Shown in pieces: positions 51,996 through 60,965 of a stretch of 64,000 nt of DNA. The translations under genes were made by a program, and so were the position numbers. Below the pieces are notes generated by a model. The model saw nothing but the letters and a program-made list of their open reading frames with translations, had not been told where the DNA came from and did not search any database. Source of the DNA: Nitrospira sp. (GTDB taxonomy: Bacteria > Nitrospirota > Nitrospiria > Nitrospirales > Nitrospiraceae); the NCBI GenBank assembly GCA_022226955.1, contig CP092079.1, forward strand, positions 250,083 to 314,082, read 5' to 3'. Numbering within the stretch: position 1 is the first letter of the stretch; each line of letters opens with the position of its first letter.

Positions 51996-52216
51996 GGACA
52001 CTCCTTCCACGAGACATTGTACGTCTCCTGCCGTGCTCGACGAGATTGCGCTTGGGCATGGGAGAGCATATCCCGTCGCCCAAACCGGACCGACCATCCG
52101 TTCTAATCATTTTTCGGAATATCGGCTTAAAACTGAAGCGATTGATCTGTCTATGAATTTAGACGGTTTCGCCGGGCAGTGGCATCGTCGGCAAGATGAG
52201 AGGGCTTCGTGCGGCG

Positions 52217-53110
52217 CTAGGCCGTAGTCGTGTGACGAGTTTGTTGTTCCGCGTGGTACGAGCTTCTTACGAGCGGGCCCGATTCGACATGGGTAAAGCC
52301 TAGGGCCAAGCCTTCTTCCTTAAGGACGGCGAATTCCGATGGATCATAATAGCGGGCGACCGGCAGATGGGCTCTGGTCGGCTGTAAATATTGTCCGATC
52401 GTCATAATGTCGCATTGGACGGTTCGCAGATCGCGCATGACGTCGCGAGCTTCGTCGAGGGTCTCCCCCATTCCTAGAATCAAGCCGGACTTGGTCGTCA
52501 TCCCCTGCTGCTTGGCCTTGTCGAGTAATTCGATAGACCTCTGATACTTGCCCTGCGGCCTGAGCGAGGGAAACAATCGCCGGACTGTTTCAATATTATG
52601 ATTGAGGATTTCGGGCTTCTCGGCACAGACCGTTGCGAGCGCCGCATCGTTCCCTTCAAAATCTGGAATCAACACTTCAATCGTACAGCCGGGGCTCAGC
52701 GCTTTTGTCTGTCGAATCGTTTCCGCAAAGATCGCGGCGCCACCGTCCGGCAACTCATCGCGATTCACCGAGGTGATCACGGCATGGCGCAGCCCAAGCG
52801 CCTGCACAGCTTCAGCGACTCGTTGCGGCTCGCCATGATCGATTGCAAGAGGCCGCCCCGTTTCGACCGAGCAGTAGTGGCAGCGTCTGGTGCAGATATC
52901 TCCGAGGATCAGAAAGGTGGCAGTGCGGGCGTTCCAGCACTCCCATCGATTTGGGCAGCGCGCTTCTTCGCAAATGGTGTGGAGCTTGAGCCGGTCCATG
53001 GTCTGCTTGATGTCGAGATAATCGGGACCGGTCTGCGCGTTGACTTTGAACCAAGCCGGCAAGCGCGGGCGCTCAGATGAGCGAAGTTGGTCGATGGAGA
53101 TTAGGCTCAT
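52217..53110 (-). CDS. lipA: Lipoyl synthase
   Basis: The 297-residue radical SAM enzyme inserts two sulfurs into octanoyl chains of pyruvate dehydrogenase and relatives. The auxiliary cluster motif is C-EEAR-C-PNRWE-C. The radical SAM motif is C-TRR-C-HY-C, followed by SVNRDELPDGGA. The C-terminal serine of the auxiliary cluster lies in SGPLVRSSYHA. The start overlaps the previous gene (ATGA) at 53107-53110. An Mrp carrier lies three genes upstream. Confidence 0.96.
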   Translation of the reverse strand: MSLISIDQLRSSERPRLPAWFKVNAQTGPDYLDIKQTMDRLKLHTICEEARCPNRWECWNARTATFLILGDICTRRCHYCSVETGRPLAIDHGEPQRVAEAVQALGLRHAVITSVNRDELPDGGAAIFAETIRQTKALSPGCTIEVLIPDFEGNDAALATVCAEKPEILNHNIETVRRLFPSLRPQGKYQRSIELLDKAKQQGMTTKSGLILGMGETLDEARDVMRDLRTVQCDIMTIGQYLQPTRAHLPVARYYDPSEFAVLKEEGLALGFTHVESGPLVRSSYHAEQQTRHTTTA

Positions 53111-53478
53111 GATCCGGTGTTGTCCGTCCGATGTGGCCGAAACCATCCGGCAATTCTGGCCATGAACCCTGCCGGCTTGAGAGGCGGTGCCGGGTCTGGA
53201 TATTCAACCCATAGTTCCTGCGAGCCGAGATACGTGCCGTTGCGGAAACTGACTTGGGTTCTGAGCTGTCGATAGCCCTGCGCCTGTAAAGCTTGAATCA
53301 ACGCGAGCAACGCCGTGTCTTGCGCAGGATGCGGCTCGGTGTTGATGCGGGCCGTCTCATAGCGCAGCACCGCGGAAACTCCATCTCCTGCCCGCTCGAA
53401 TTCAACAGGGCGGCTGAATCCACGTTCTCGATAGTCCAGCCCCGCCAGTTGATACCGATCGAGTTCGCCCGTTCCCAT
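53107..53478 (-). CDS. Uncharacterised protein coupled to lipA
   Basis: The 123-residue soluble protein has mixed beta/alpha content, with VSAVLRYETARINTEPHPAQ, ALIQALQAQGYRQLRTQVSF and LGSQELWVEYPDP. No Cys and no signal peptide. Its stop codon overlaps the lipA start. I do not recognise the family; the operon context points to Fe-S or lipoate metabolism. Confidence 0.65.
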   Translation of the reverse strand: MGTGELDRYQLAGLDYRERGFSRPVEFERAGDGVSAVLRYETARINTEPHPAQDTALLALIQALQAQGYRQLRTQVSFRNGTYLGSQELWVEYPDPAPPLKPAGFMARIAGWFRPHRTDNTGS

Positions 53479-53490
53479 GCCGTGCCAATC

Positions 53491-53856
53491 TCAGTCCAGT
53501 GCGCGAAACACGGCAACGAGATCGCTGAGGGCCAGCGTTTTACTTTTGAGAATCGTTCGTTCCGCGTGAACGGCCTCGCGGGTTTGCGGATCTGTCCCTC
53601 CGGACTTCAAACAGGTCGCGCCCAATGCGAGAATGCGGTCGCATTCTTCTCCGAGTTTCTTTTTGACGACTGGGTTGACGGAGAGAATATCCATGAGCTG
53701 GCGGCGCGTTTCTGTCAGGTGCGCCTGCAACTCGGCGTCCGGATAGCTTTTGCGGGCGGCTTCGTCGAAGCAGCGATCGAGATATTGGGCTAAGAACACG
53801 TAGAGCCGCACGAGGGCTGCGGCAATTTCAGTCTGCTCTTTTGCGGTGGTGGCCAT
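53491..53856 (-). CDS. Uncharacterised helical protein in the lipA operon
   Basis: The 121-residue product starts MATTAKEQTEIAAALVRLYV and looks helical, with charged heptads (LQAHLTETRRQLMDILSVNP). GAGGACACC lies before ATG 53856; the longer open frame lacks a site. It lies between a Rieske gene and the lipA-coupled gene. Function unknown. Confidence 0.65.
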   Translation of the reverse strand: MATTAKEQTEIAAALVRLYVFLAQYLDRCFDEAARKSYPDAELQAHLTETRRQLMDILSVNPVVKKKLGEECDRILALGATCLKSGGTDPQTREAVHAERTILKSKTLALSDLVAVFRALD

Positions 53857-53881
53857 GGTGTCCTCTTTCTGTGTGCGTGAG

Positions 53882-54187
53882 TTATGCCAGGACGGTAATA
53901 TTGTCGCCCTCGACCTTGACCGGATAGACCTCAACTTTTGCCGACGGGTTCTTGACGCATTCTCCCGTCGTGACATCGAATTGCCAGCCGTGCCAAGGGC
54001 ACGAAACGATATTCCCGTGGACATCGCCTTCGCCCAAGGGGCCGCCGCGATGGACGCAGGTATTGTCGATGGCATGAAAGGCGCCGTCGACATTGAAGAC
54101 CGCGAGGGTCTTGCCTTTCACTTCAACCACGACCGCATGACCCGGTTTCACGTCCGCCGTACTCGCAACCCGCACATAGTCTCCCAT
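53882..54187 (-). CDS. Rieske [2Fe-2S] ferredoxin-type protein
   Basis: The 101-residue protein has C44-x-H46 (NTCVHRGGPLG) and C63-x2-H66 (SCPWHGWQFDV), the Rieske cluster ligands. It has no signal peptide or membrane anchor, so it should be a soluble electron carrier like the NirD or BphF type. It lies between Mrp and two small unknown genes of the lipA operon. Confidence 0.9.
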   Translation of the reverse strand: MGDYVRVASTADVKPGHAVVVEVKGKTLAVFNVDGAFHAIDNTCVHRGGPLGEGDVHGNIVSCPWHGWQFDVTTGECVKNPSAKVEVYPVKVEGDNITVLA

Positions 54188-54215
54188 TGCCGCTCCTTCG
54201 CTGTAAGCCGTTCGG

Positions 54216-55091
54216 TTAGCTGTTGGTAAATGGCTGCTTGATTTTTTTCAGCAGGCTGTCGATGGACGAGCCGCTCTGTTCCGTCCCGCCCAAAGCTCCA
54301 GCGATCTTTTGGGCAATATCGCGAAATGCCGCGGCTTGGGGAGAGTCCGGATGGCCGACGACGATTGGATGGCCGGAATCGCCTCCTTCGCGAATAGCCG
54401 GGTCGATGGGAATGCGCCCGAGGAAGGGAATGCCCAACTTCTCCGCGGCCCGCTCGCCTCCGCCCTGAGAGAAGATGTCGGTCTGTTCGCCGCAATGGCC
54501 GCACACGAACGAGCTCATGTTCTCGACAATGCCGAGCAGCGGCACGTTCACTTTCTGGAACATCGCCATGCCCTTCCGGACATCGTAGAGCGCCACTTCC
54601 TGCGGCGTCGTCACGGTAATGGCGCCGGCGAGCGGGACCATTTGCGAGATGGACAATTGCACATCGCCGGTGCCTGGAGGCAAGTCGAGCAGCAAATAAT
54701 CCAGGTTGCCCCACAGCACATCGCGGAAAAACGCTTGCAGATATTGATGGACCATCGGACCGCGCCAGACTAGCGGCGCGTCTTCCGGCACCAGGTACGC
54801 CATCGAAATTAATTTGACGCCGTAGTTTTCAACCGGGACGATCTTGCCGTCTTGTTGCTCCGGCCCCTTCGAACTGCCCATCATCATGGGAATGTTCGGG
54901 CCATAAAGATCCGCATCCATCAGGCCGACCTTCGCGCCGGTGAGCGCCAGCGCGCAGGCCAGGTTGGAGGCGACGGTCGATTTGCCGACGCCGCCCTTGC
55001 CGCTGCTGACGGCGATGACATGCTTCACGCCGGGGATGAGATTTTCCTTTGGCGGAGCTGAAGGGGCTCCGTGGGAATGTTCGTCTGCCAT
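54216..55091 (-). CDS. Mrp/ApbC-family Fe-S cluster carrier ATPase
   Basis: The 291-residue protein has the deviant Walker A SGKGGVGKSTVASNLA, LLDLPPGTGDVQLSI, and the cluster motif CGHCGEQTDIF. It should hold a bridging [4Fe-4S] cluster and deliver it to target enzymes; LipA three genes downstream is a likely client. The short N-terminus lacks the DUF59 domain of some Mrp proteins. Confidence 0.92.
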   Translation of the reverse strand: MADEHSHGAPSAPPKENLIPGVKHVIAVSSGKGGVGKSTVASNLACALALTGAKVGLMDADLYGPNIPMMMGSSKGPEQQDGKIVPVENYGVKLISMAYLVPEDAPLVWRGPMVHQYLQAFFRDVLWGNLDYLLLDLPPGTGDVQLSISQMVPLAGAITVTTPQEVALYDVRKGMAMFQKVNVPLLGIVENMSSFVCGHCGEQTDIFSQGGGERAAEKLGIPFLGRIPIDPAIREGGDSGHPIVVGHPDSPQAAAFRDIAQKIAGALGGTEQSGSSIDSLLKKIKQPFTNS

Positions 55092-55194
55092 GGATCAATC
55101 CTCCGCTATATCGTGGTGCCGACTTGCAGCCGACAGACAAGAGTTCACAATCTTGTGATCATCATATGCGATGCGCCGGGCGAAAGGAAATGGG

Positions 55195-55228
55195 CCGGTC
55201 GGACCATAGGCTGCTATGGACCGACCGG
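55195..55228. terminator. Long hairpin after the desaturase gene
   Basis: The 15-base arms 55195-55209 and 55214-55228 (CCGGTCGG... and ...CCGACCGG) pair with one mismatch around a GCTG loop. It lies between the minus-strand desaturase stop at 55246 and the Mrp start. No T-tract is present. Confidence 0.6.
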
Positions 55229-55245
55229 GGAAGCTAGAACGGAAA

Positions 55246-56109
55246 TCAAAAGACCGTGGGATCGAGGCGGCGCAGGTTGGTCGCCAGGCCGAAGAGCGAC
55301 AGCGTGTAGATGATCCACTTGGAAGGATCGAAGTTATACCATTTGGGTCCGTTGCGGTAGTCGCGCGCGTAGGTGTGATGGTAGTTGTGATACCCCTCGC
55401 CGAAGCTCACGAAGGAGATCAGCCAGCTGTCGCGGCTGCTGTCTTGCGTGCCGTGAGGCTGGCTGCCGACCATGTGGCAGAGCGAATTGATCGTGAAGGT
55501 GGAGTTCAACACCATGAACATGCGGAAGAGCCCGCCGAGGAGCAGCGCGCTGATGCCGCCGATCAAGCTTTGATGCCACAATACGCCGAGGACAAAGGGC
55601 AAGGCCAATCCGGAGGCCACGATGGCCCAATAATAGCGATGTTGCCAGAGGACCACCGGGTCGCGGCGCAACCGGATTTCATACTTGTCGATGCGATGGG
55701 GCGTTTCGTAAAAGAGCCAGCCGCAGTGGCTGTGCCAGAAGCCTCTGCTGGCATTGTAGGGATCTTCGTCCGTGTCCGTGCGGGCATGGTGGCGAATGTG
55801 GTCGGCGCACCAGATGAGCGCCGAGTTTTGCAGCGCCCAGCCCCCGGCCACGAGTGCGCAGCGTTTGACCCAGTCGGGACATTCGAAGCTTTGATGGGCG
55901 ATCAGACGATGGTATCCGACGGTGATCCCCATGCCGGTAACGATATACATGACGAAGGCGAGGACCCAGTCGAAGAGGGTGAAGCCGACAAAGTACCCGT
56001 AGAGCGGAATGCCAATGACGGTCACGGCGACGACGATGCAAAACAACACAACATTGACGTATGAAAACCCGGCGCGATCGGTCGAGAGGGCTTGAGCAGG
56101 TACGGTCAT
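55246..56109 (-). CDS. Membrane fatty-acid desaturase (acyl-CoA delta-9 type)
   Basis: The 287-residue membrane protein has the three histidine boxes of the di-iron desaturases: HRLIAH near 67-72, HIRHH near 104-108, and HNYHH near 243-247. Hydrophobic helices lie around them. It should add a double bond to membrane fatty acids using O2. It has no cytochrome b5 domain and needs an outside electron donor. Confidence 0.9.
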   Translation of the reverse strand: MTVPAQALSTDRAGFSYVNVVLFCIVVAVTVIGIPLYGYFVGFTLFDWVLAFVMYIVTGMGITVGYHRLIAHQSFECPDWVKRCALVAGGWALQNSALIWCADHIRHHARTDTDEDPYNASRGFWHSHCGWLFYETPHRIDKYEIRLRRDPVVLWQHRYYWAIVASGLALPFVLGVLWHQSLIGGISALLLGGLFRMFMVLNSTFTINSLCHMVGSQPHGTQDSSRDSWLISFVSFGEGYHNYHHTYARDYRNGPKWYNFDPSKWIIYTLSLFGLATNLRRLDPTVF

Positions 56110-56337
56110 TCATCCTCCTGAAGCGTGGATTCATTCAGTCCAGCAGGGCTGCTGTGCGACTCACATGGCGAACATCCCATATCCGGCCAATGGTAGCGAA
56201 AAGCCTGAGTGTTTACAACTACTTCTTCGTTATAACTGGCGGCGCATACGGCGAGGCAGAAAGCAATCCCAGAGCGCGGCGGACGTGCGTTCCGCGTATA
56301 CTATGGGGGTCTGACTAGTCACCGTTCCGGAGGCCCT

Positions 56338-59286
56338 ATGCCGACTGGTGCGCCATCGTTTGAATCGGCTGTCGTGCGTATCGGAGCGCATCTCGCGCAA
56401 TTGTCCGCTGGGCGCGCGCCGACGGTTTTTGAGGGGCGCTGGTGGTCGCAAAGTATGATCAATCTGGCGATGAAAGACCCTGCGTTCAAGGTGCAGTTGT
56501 TCCGTTTCATCGATGTGCTCCCTGCCCTTGCGTCCGATCGTGCGGTTGTGACGCTGGCGGAGGAATATTTCGGCGCCATGCACAGTCATATATTCGGATT
56601 GCAGTGGGGGCTCAAAGCGCTGGCCGCAACGAGTGTGGGCGCTGCGATCACCGGCAAGTCGATCCGTCACCAGGTTGAGCAGATGGCGCGGACGTTCATC
56701 GCCGGCGGATCGATTGCTGAGGCGGTGCCTGTCCTGGCCGGATTGTGGAAGAACGGGCGCGCTTGGTCCGTCGATTTGTTGGGAGAAGCGACAATCAGCG
56801 ACCGTGAAGCCGACCAGTATCGCGATCGCTGCCTGGAGGCAATCTCCCAATTGAGCCTGGCCGCCTGCCACTGGCCGTTGTCCGCTCTTTTGGAGCGGGA
56901 TCATCTGGGGGCTCTTCCGCGCGTGCAGCTCTCGCTCAAGATCTCCGCACTCACGTCGCGGCTGGACCCTGCCGATCCCGACGGAACCTATCGCATGGTG
57001 GCGGCGAGATTACGGCCGATTGTGGATCTCGCGGCAGCCGAATCGTGCGGGCTGATTTTCGACATGGAGCAGGCCGAGACCAAGGATCTGCTCCTGGAGA
57101 TTTTCCGGCGGCTATTTACCGAAGACGCCTATCGTGGGTTTGCGCATGCCGGGGTTGCCATGCAGGCCTATCATCGCGAGACCGGGCAGGATATTCGCGA
57201 CATGATCGCATGGGCGGAGCGGCGTGGTGTGCCGATCACCGTCCGTCTGGTGAAGGGCGCCTATTGGGATTCGGATACCGTTCGCTATCGGCAGGCGGGA
57301 TGGCCGGTGCCCTTGTTTGAGCGCAAGGCTGAAACCGATGCGAATTATGAAGCGTTGGTGCCGTTGTTGCTCCAACACCGTGAGGCGATCCGTCCGGCGT
57401 TCGGGACGCATAATCTCAGGAGCCTGGCGGTAATTGAAGCCGCAGCGGAGTCTCTGGGCGTGCCGCCGGACGCGCTCGAATATCAGATGATCTACGGCAT
57501 GGCCGAACCGTTCCAGCATGCGATGGCGGCGCATGGCAGGCGGGTCAGGCTCTATACGCCGGTGGGACGTCTTCTGCCGGGCATGGCCTATCTCGTCAGG
57601 CGGTTACTGGAGAACACCTCGAATGAATCGTTTTTGCGCAAAGAGTATGTCGAGTCTCAGTCCCTGAGTCTGCTGCTGACTCCTCCGGCGATTTCACCCG
57701 TTTCTCAGGCGGCTGCTCCTCGCGCGGTGGACGACTTTGTGAATGAGCCGCACAGTGATTTTTCGCAGGGCGTCAGTCGAGCGGCAATGGGAGCAGCCAT
57801 TGAGAAAGTTCATGCGCAGGTTGAGTCTCGCCGGCTATTGCCAGATCGAGGGCTTCAGTTGACCGGACCTATGATGGAATCGCGCAATCCAGCGCGTCCC
57901 GATGAGGTGGTGGCGCTGGTTCAGAGTGCGACGGCCGCGGATGTGGCGGCGGCAGTCGAGTTGGCAGCAGTGGCCGTGGAGATCTGGCGGCGGTCGGCAT
58001 CGGAACGGATTGCGGTGATAACACACGCGGCGGCGCTCATGCGCACCCGCCGGTATGAGCTGGCCGCCTGGGAGGTCGCCGAGGTTGGCAAACCCTGGCG
58101 GGAAGCGGATGCGGATGTCGCGGAAGCCATCGACTTCCTCGAATTTTATGCCGGGCAAATGGGCCGGTTCGCCTCCCCGCTTCAGTTGAGCCATTATCCG
58201 GGAGAGCGTAATCATCTCGTCTACGGACCGCGCGGTGTGGCAGCGGTCATCGCGCCCTGGAATTTTCCGCTCGCGATTCCCGCCGGCATGGTGAGCGCCG
58301 CGCTGGTCACAGGCAATACGGTGTTGCTGAAACCGTCGGAGCGCTCGCCGCAAATGGGCCGGCTGCTTGCGGACATCCTGCTTGAGGCTGGCGTGCCGCC
58401 GGGAGTGTTGACCTGTTTGCCGGGAGGACCTGAGATTGGACGGGCGCTAGCCGAACATTCTGGGGTCGCGACCATCGTGTTTACCGGCTCAAAAGATGTC
58501 GGCTTGCAGCTGCTGGCTGGCGCGACAACGATTCGTCCAGGCCAGCGCCTTGTGCAACGTGTGATCGCGGAGATGGGCGGCAAGAATGCGATCATTGTGG
58601 ATGAGACGGCGGATCTGGACGAAGCCATTGCGGGTGTGGTGGCGTCCTTTACGGGATACGCCGGGCAGAAGTGCTCCGCCTGTTCGAGAGCGATTGTGCA
58701 TGAGGGCGTGTATGACCAGTTTCTCTCACGCCTGCAGGCTGCGGTGGTGAGTCTGACCATTGGTGATCCGCTCGATCCTGGCACTCAGGTCGGTCCGGTG
58801 ATCGATGCCAGGGCGAAGGCGCGTATTGAGGGCTACATTGCGCTAGGCGAACGAGAAGGCCGGCTCCTGGTTCGCCGATCGGTGAAAGGGCCGGGGCATT
58901 TTGTCGGTCCGGCCGTTTTTGCCGATGTGAGGCCGGACCATCGTCTGGCGCAGGAGGAGATTTTCGGTCCTGTGCTGGCGGTGATGAAGGCGGCGTCCGT
59001 GGCGGAGGCGTTGGAGATGGCGAACGCGACGAGCTATGCCCTCACCGGCGGGATCTATTCACGCAGCCCGGCGAATCTGGCACTGGCTCGCGAGCGGTTC
59101 GATGTGGGGAATCTCTACGTGAATCGCGCGATCACTGGCGCTCTGGTCGGACGCCAGCCGTTCGGCGGCCACCGGCTTTCCGGCGTCGGCGCGAAGGCCG
59201 GCGGCGATGAGTATCTGGCGCAATTTATGACGGCGCGGACGATCAGCGAGAACACGCTGCGCCGTGGGTTTGACGCCGTGGAGTGA
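56338..59286 (+). CDS. putA: Bifunctional proline dehydrogenase / P5C dehydrogenase
   Basis: The 982-residue protein has an N-terminal FAD proline dehydrogenase barrel (about 1-450: RVQLSLKISALTSRLDPADP, RLVKGAYWDSDT). It is followed by an aldehyde dehydrogenase (about 480-975: APWNFPLAIPAGMVS, EMGGKNAIIVDE, and the Cys in GQKCSACSRA). It oxidises proline to glutamate. It lacks the DNA-binding domain of the longest PutA proteins. GGAGG is upstream of the ATG, and a -10-like TATACT lies at 56297-56302. Confidence 0.95.
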   Translation: MPTGAPSFESAVVRIGAHLAQLSAGRAPTVFEGRWWSQSMINLAMKDPAFKVQLFRFIDVLPALASDRAVVTLAEEYFGAMHSHIFGLQWGLKALAATSVGAAITGKSIRHQVEQMARTFIAGGSIAEAVPVLAGLWKNGRAWSVDLLGEATISDREADQYRDRCLEAISQLSLAACHWPLSALLERDHLGALPRVQLSLKISALTSRLDPADPDGTYRMVAARLRPIVDLAAAESCGLIFDMEQAETKDLLLEIFRRLFTEDAYRGFAHAGVAMQAYHRETGQDIRDMIAWAERRGVPITVRLVKGAYWDSDTVRYRQAGWPVPLFERKAETDANYEALVPLLLQHREAIRPAFGTHNLRSLAVIEAAAESLGVPPDALEYQMIYGMAEPFQHAMAAHGRRVRLYTPVGRLLPGMAYLVRRLLENTSNESFLRKEYVESQSLSLLLTPPAISPVSQAAAPRAVDDFVNEPHSDFSQGVSRAAMGAAIEKVHAQVESRRLLPDRGLQLTGPMMESRNPARPDEVVALVQSATAADVAAAVELAAVAVEIWRRSASERIAVITHAAALMRTRRYELAAWEVAEVGKPWREADADVAEAIDFLEFYAGQMGRFASPLQLSHYPGERNHLVYGPRGVAAVIAPWNFPLAIPAGMVSAALVTGNTVLLKPSERSPQMGRLLADILLEAGVPPGVLTCLPGGPEIGRALAEHSGVATIVFTGSKDVGLQLLAGATTIRPGQRLVQRVIAEMGGKNAIIVDETADLDEAIAGVVASFTGYAGQKCSACSRAIVHEGVYDQFLSRLQAAVVSLTIGDPLDPGTQVGPVIDARAKARIEGYIALGEREGRLLVRRSVKGPGHFVGPAVFADVRPDHRLAQEEIFGPVLAVMKAASVAEALEMANATSYALTGGIYSRSPANLALARERFDVGNLYVNRAITGALVGRQPFGGHRLSGVGAKAGGDEYLAQFMTARTISENTLRRGFDAVE

Positions 59287-60084
59287 TTAGCGCGCCGGCG
59301 CCGGAGTAAACTCTTCCAGCTCTTCGGTAATCTCCGTCACCAGGCCGCGATCTTCTTTGGAAGACGATAGCTCCTGCTTCTCGAAATATTTGACCAGCCC
59401 CATGCCCTTCACGAACCAGGCGGTCATGACGTCCGTGCCGCGAGCCGGTTTGCCTCCCGTGGACAGATGAATGGCCATGGTCATGCGGGCTTCCACTTTG
59501 ACCGCATCTGGGTATGTGCCGGCCGGCACCGTCACCGCTTCGCGACCAACCACACTGGTGGTGCTGACCATATCGACCTTCTCATTGACGCCGTCACGAT
59601 CCATGTCGCTGCCGAAGTCGAGATCCTTTCGGTCGAATTGCTGGAATGTGGATGGGACCGTCATGGGAAAGCGGACAATCTGATACGGCACGATCTGTTT
59701 TTCGAGCGGCGTGCCGGGGTCGGATCCGTAGTACACCATGCCGACGACGTCGCGACGGTAGTAGCTGTCGGATTCGCCGTGATTACCTGGGTTGGTATCG
59801 TGGAATACCGTTACGGTCACGCCGTTGAGCTTCTTGGTGCCGGTTACCGACGAGGTGTTGTTGAAAAACTTATTATCGATCACTTGGACGGGGCCCTCTG
59901 AAACTTGCCCACGATATTGCCAGCGGGTGCCAATCTGGTCGGGAAAGTAGTCGGCGGATTGGGCAATGTGTGAGGAGTCTTCTGCCGCCAGCGGTGCGGG
60001 CGCGAATGATCCGGCGGCGAGCAGCACGGCGGTCAGCGCGAGTGACGATAGAGTCTGGGGCAAGATGTGGAGACGGTGCGGCAT
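59287..60084 (-). CDS. Secreted protein of unknown function
   Basis: The 265-residue product has a signal peptide (LSSLALTAVLLAAGSFAPAPLAAED). The mature part starts with DYFPDQIGTRWQYRG, a beta-rich pattern found in secreted proteins of unknown role, and has VGREAVTVPAGTYPDAVKVE. AGAGGAGGAT lies before ATG 60084. It converges with putA, and the two stop codons are adjacent. Most likely periplasmic. Confidence 0.7.
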   Translation of the reverse strand: MPHRLHILPQTLSSLALTAVLLAAGSFAPAPLAAEDSSHIAQSADYFPDQIGTRWQYRGQVSEGPVQVIDNKFFNNTSSVTGTKKLNGVTVTVFHDTNPGNHGESDSYYRRDVVGMVYYGSDPGTPLEKQIVPYQIVRFPMTVPSTFQQFDRKDLDFGSDMDRDGVNEKVDMVSTTSVVGREAVTVPAGTYPDAVKVEARMTMAIHLSTGGKPARGTDVMTAWFVKGMGLVKYFEKQELSSSKEDRGLVTEITEELEEFTPAPAR

Positions 60085-60203
60085 CGGAATCCTCCTCTGT
60101 TGGATGGACCGTACCATAGGCATTGAGGAGGCGGCAAGGCATGGACCGATACGGATTTCACAGGCTTGCGTTGTCGAATGGCTGCCGACATAATCCGTTC
60201 GCC

Positions 60204-60965
60204 ATGGCACCGTTACCCAAAGCCAAATCGACGACGAGGAAGCCGGAGCAACGCTCGGTCTTAGTGACAGGAGCGTCAGGCGGCATCGGCTATGCGGTCT
60301 GCCGCGCCTTTGCGGCGGCGGGCTGGTATGTCGGGGTGCATTTCCATACGGGCAAGGCAGAAGCCGAGAAGACGTTGCGTGCTGTGCATGTCACGGGGGG
60401 CTGTGGGGATCTGTATGAAGCGGACATTCGGGACGCCGAGGCGGTTCGTCGCATGGTGGATTCGTTCCACCATCGAACTCCGAAGCCACAGGCCTATGTG
60501 TGCAACGCTGGGATTGCCGTGAGCAGTTTGCTATTGCGCCAACGAGAAGATCGATGGGCCGCTGTGATTGAGACCAATCTGACGGGCGCATTCCAGTGCC
60601 TGCAAGCTATGGCCCCGTCGCTCATCGATCAAGGGGGCGGCTCGATCATCGTGATCGGATCGCACGCAGGGTTTCACGGCGAGGCGGGACAGGCGGCCTA
60701 TGCGGCATCGAAAGCCGGATTGACGGGATTGGTCAAAACGGCGGCGAAAGAATGGGGGCCGCAGAATATTCGTGTGAATATGGTTTTGCCGGGCTGGCAT
60801 CAGACTGGACTCTCCGAAGGAGCCATGCCTGATGATTCCGGCTGGCTGGATCATGCGCTCCACCGTCCACCGGCTATTGAAGAAGTGGCGAGGACGATTG
60901 TGCATATGGTGCAGCTCAACGATGTGTCTGGCCAGGTATGGAATTGCGACAGCCGGGATGTATGA
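60204..60965 (+). CDS. Short-chain dehydrogenase/reductase (FabG-like)
   Basis: The product has about 253 residues. TGASGGIGYAVCRAFAAAG is the NAD(P) loop, followed by NAG and the catalytic S...YAASK (GSHAGFHGEAGQAAYAASKA). It is coupled to bioD by an ATGA overlap, so it may serve biotin synthesis, perhaps in making the pimeloyl chain. A role as a general oxoacyl reductase is possible. Starts upstream of 60204 have no ribosome binding site. Confidence 0.85.
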   Translation: MAPLPKAKSTTRKPEQRSVLVTGASGGIGYAVCRAFAAAGWYVGVHFHTGKAEAEKTLRAVHVTGGCGDLYEADIRDAEAVRRMVDSFHHRTPKPQAYVCNAGIAVSSLLLRQREDRWAAVIETNLTGAFQCLQAMAPSLIDQGGGSIIVIGSHAGFHGEAGQAAYAASKAGLTGLVKTAAKEWGPQNIRVNMVLPGWHQTGLSEGAMPDDSGWLDHALHRPPAIEEVARTIVHMVQLNDVSGQVWNCDSRDV

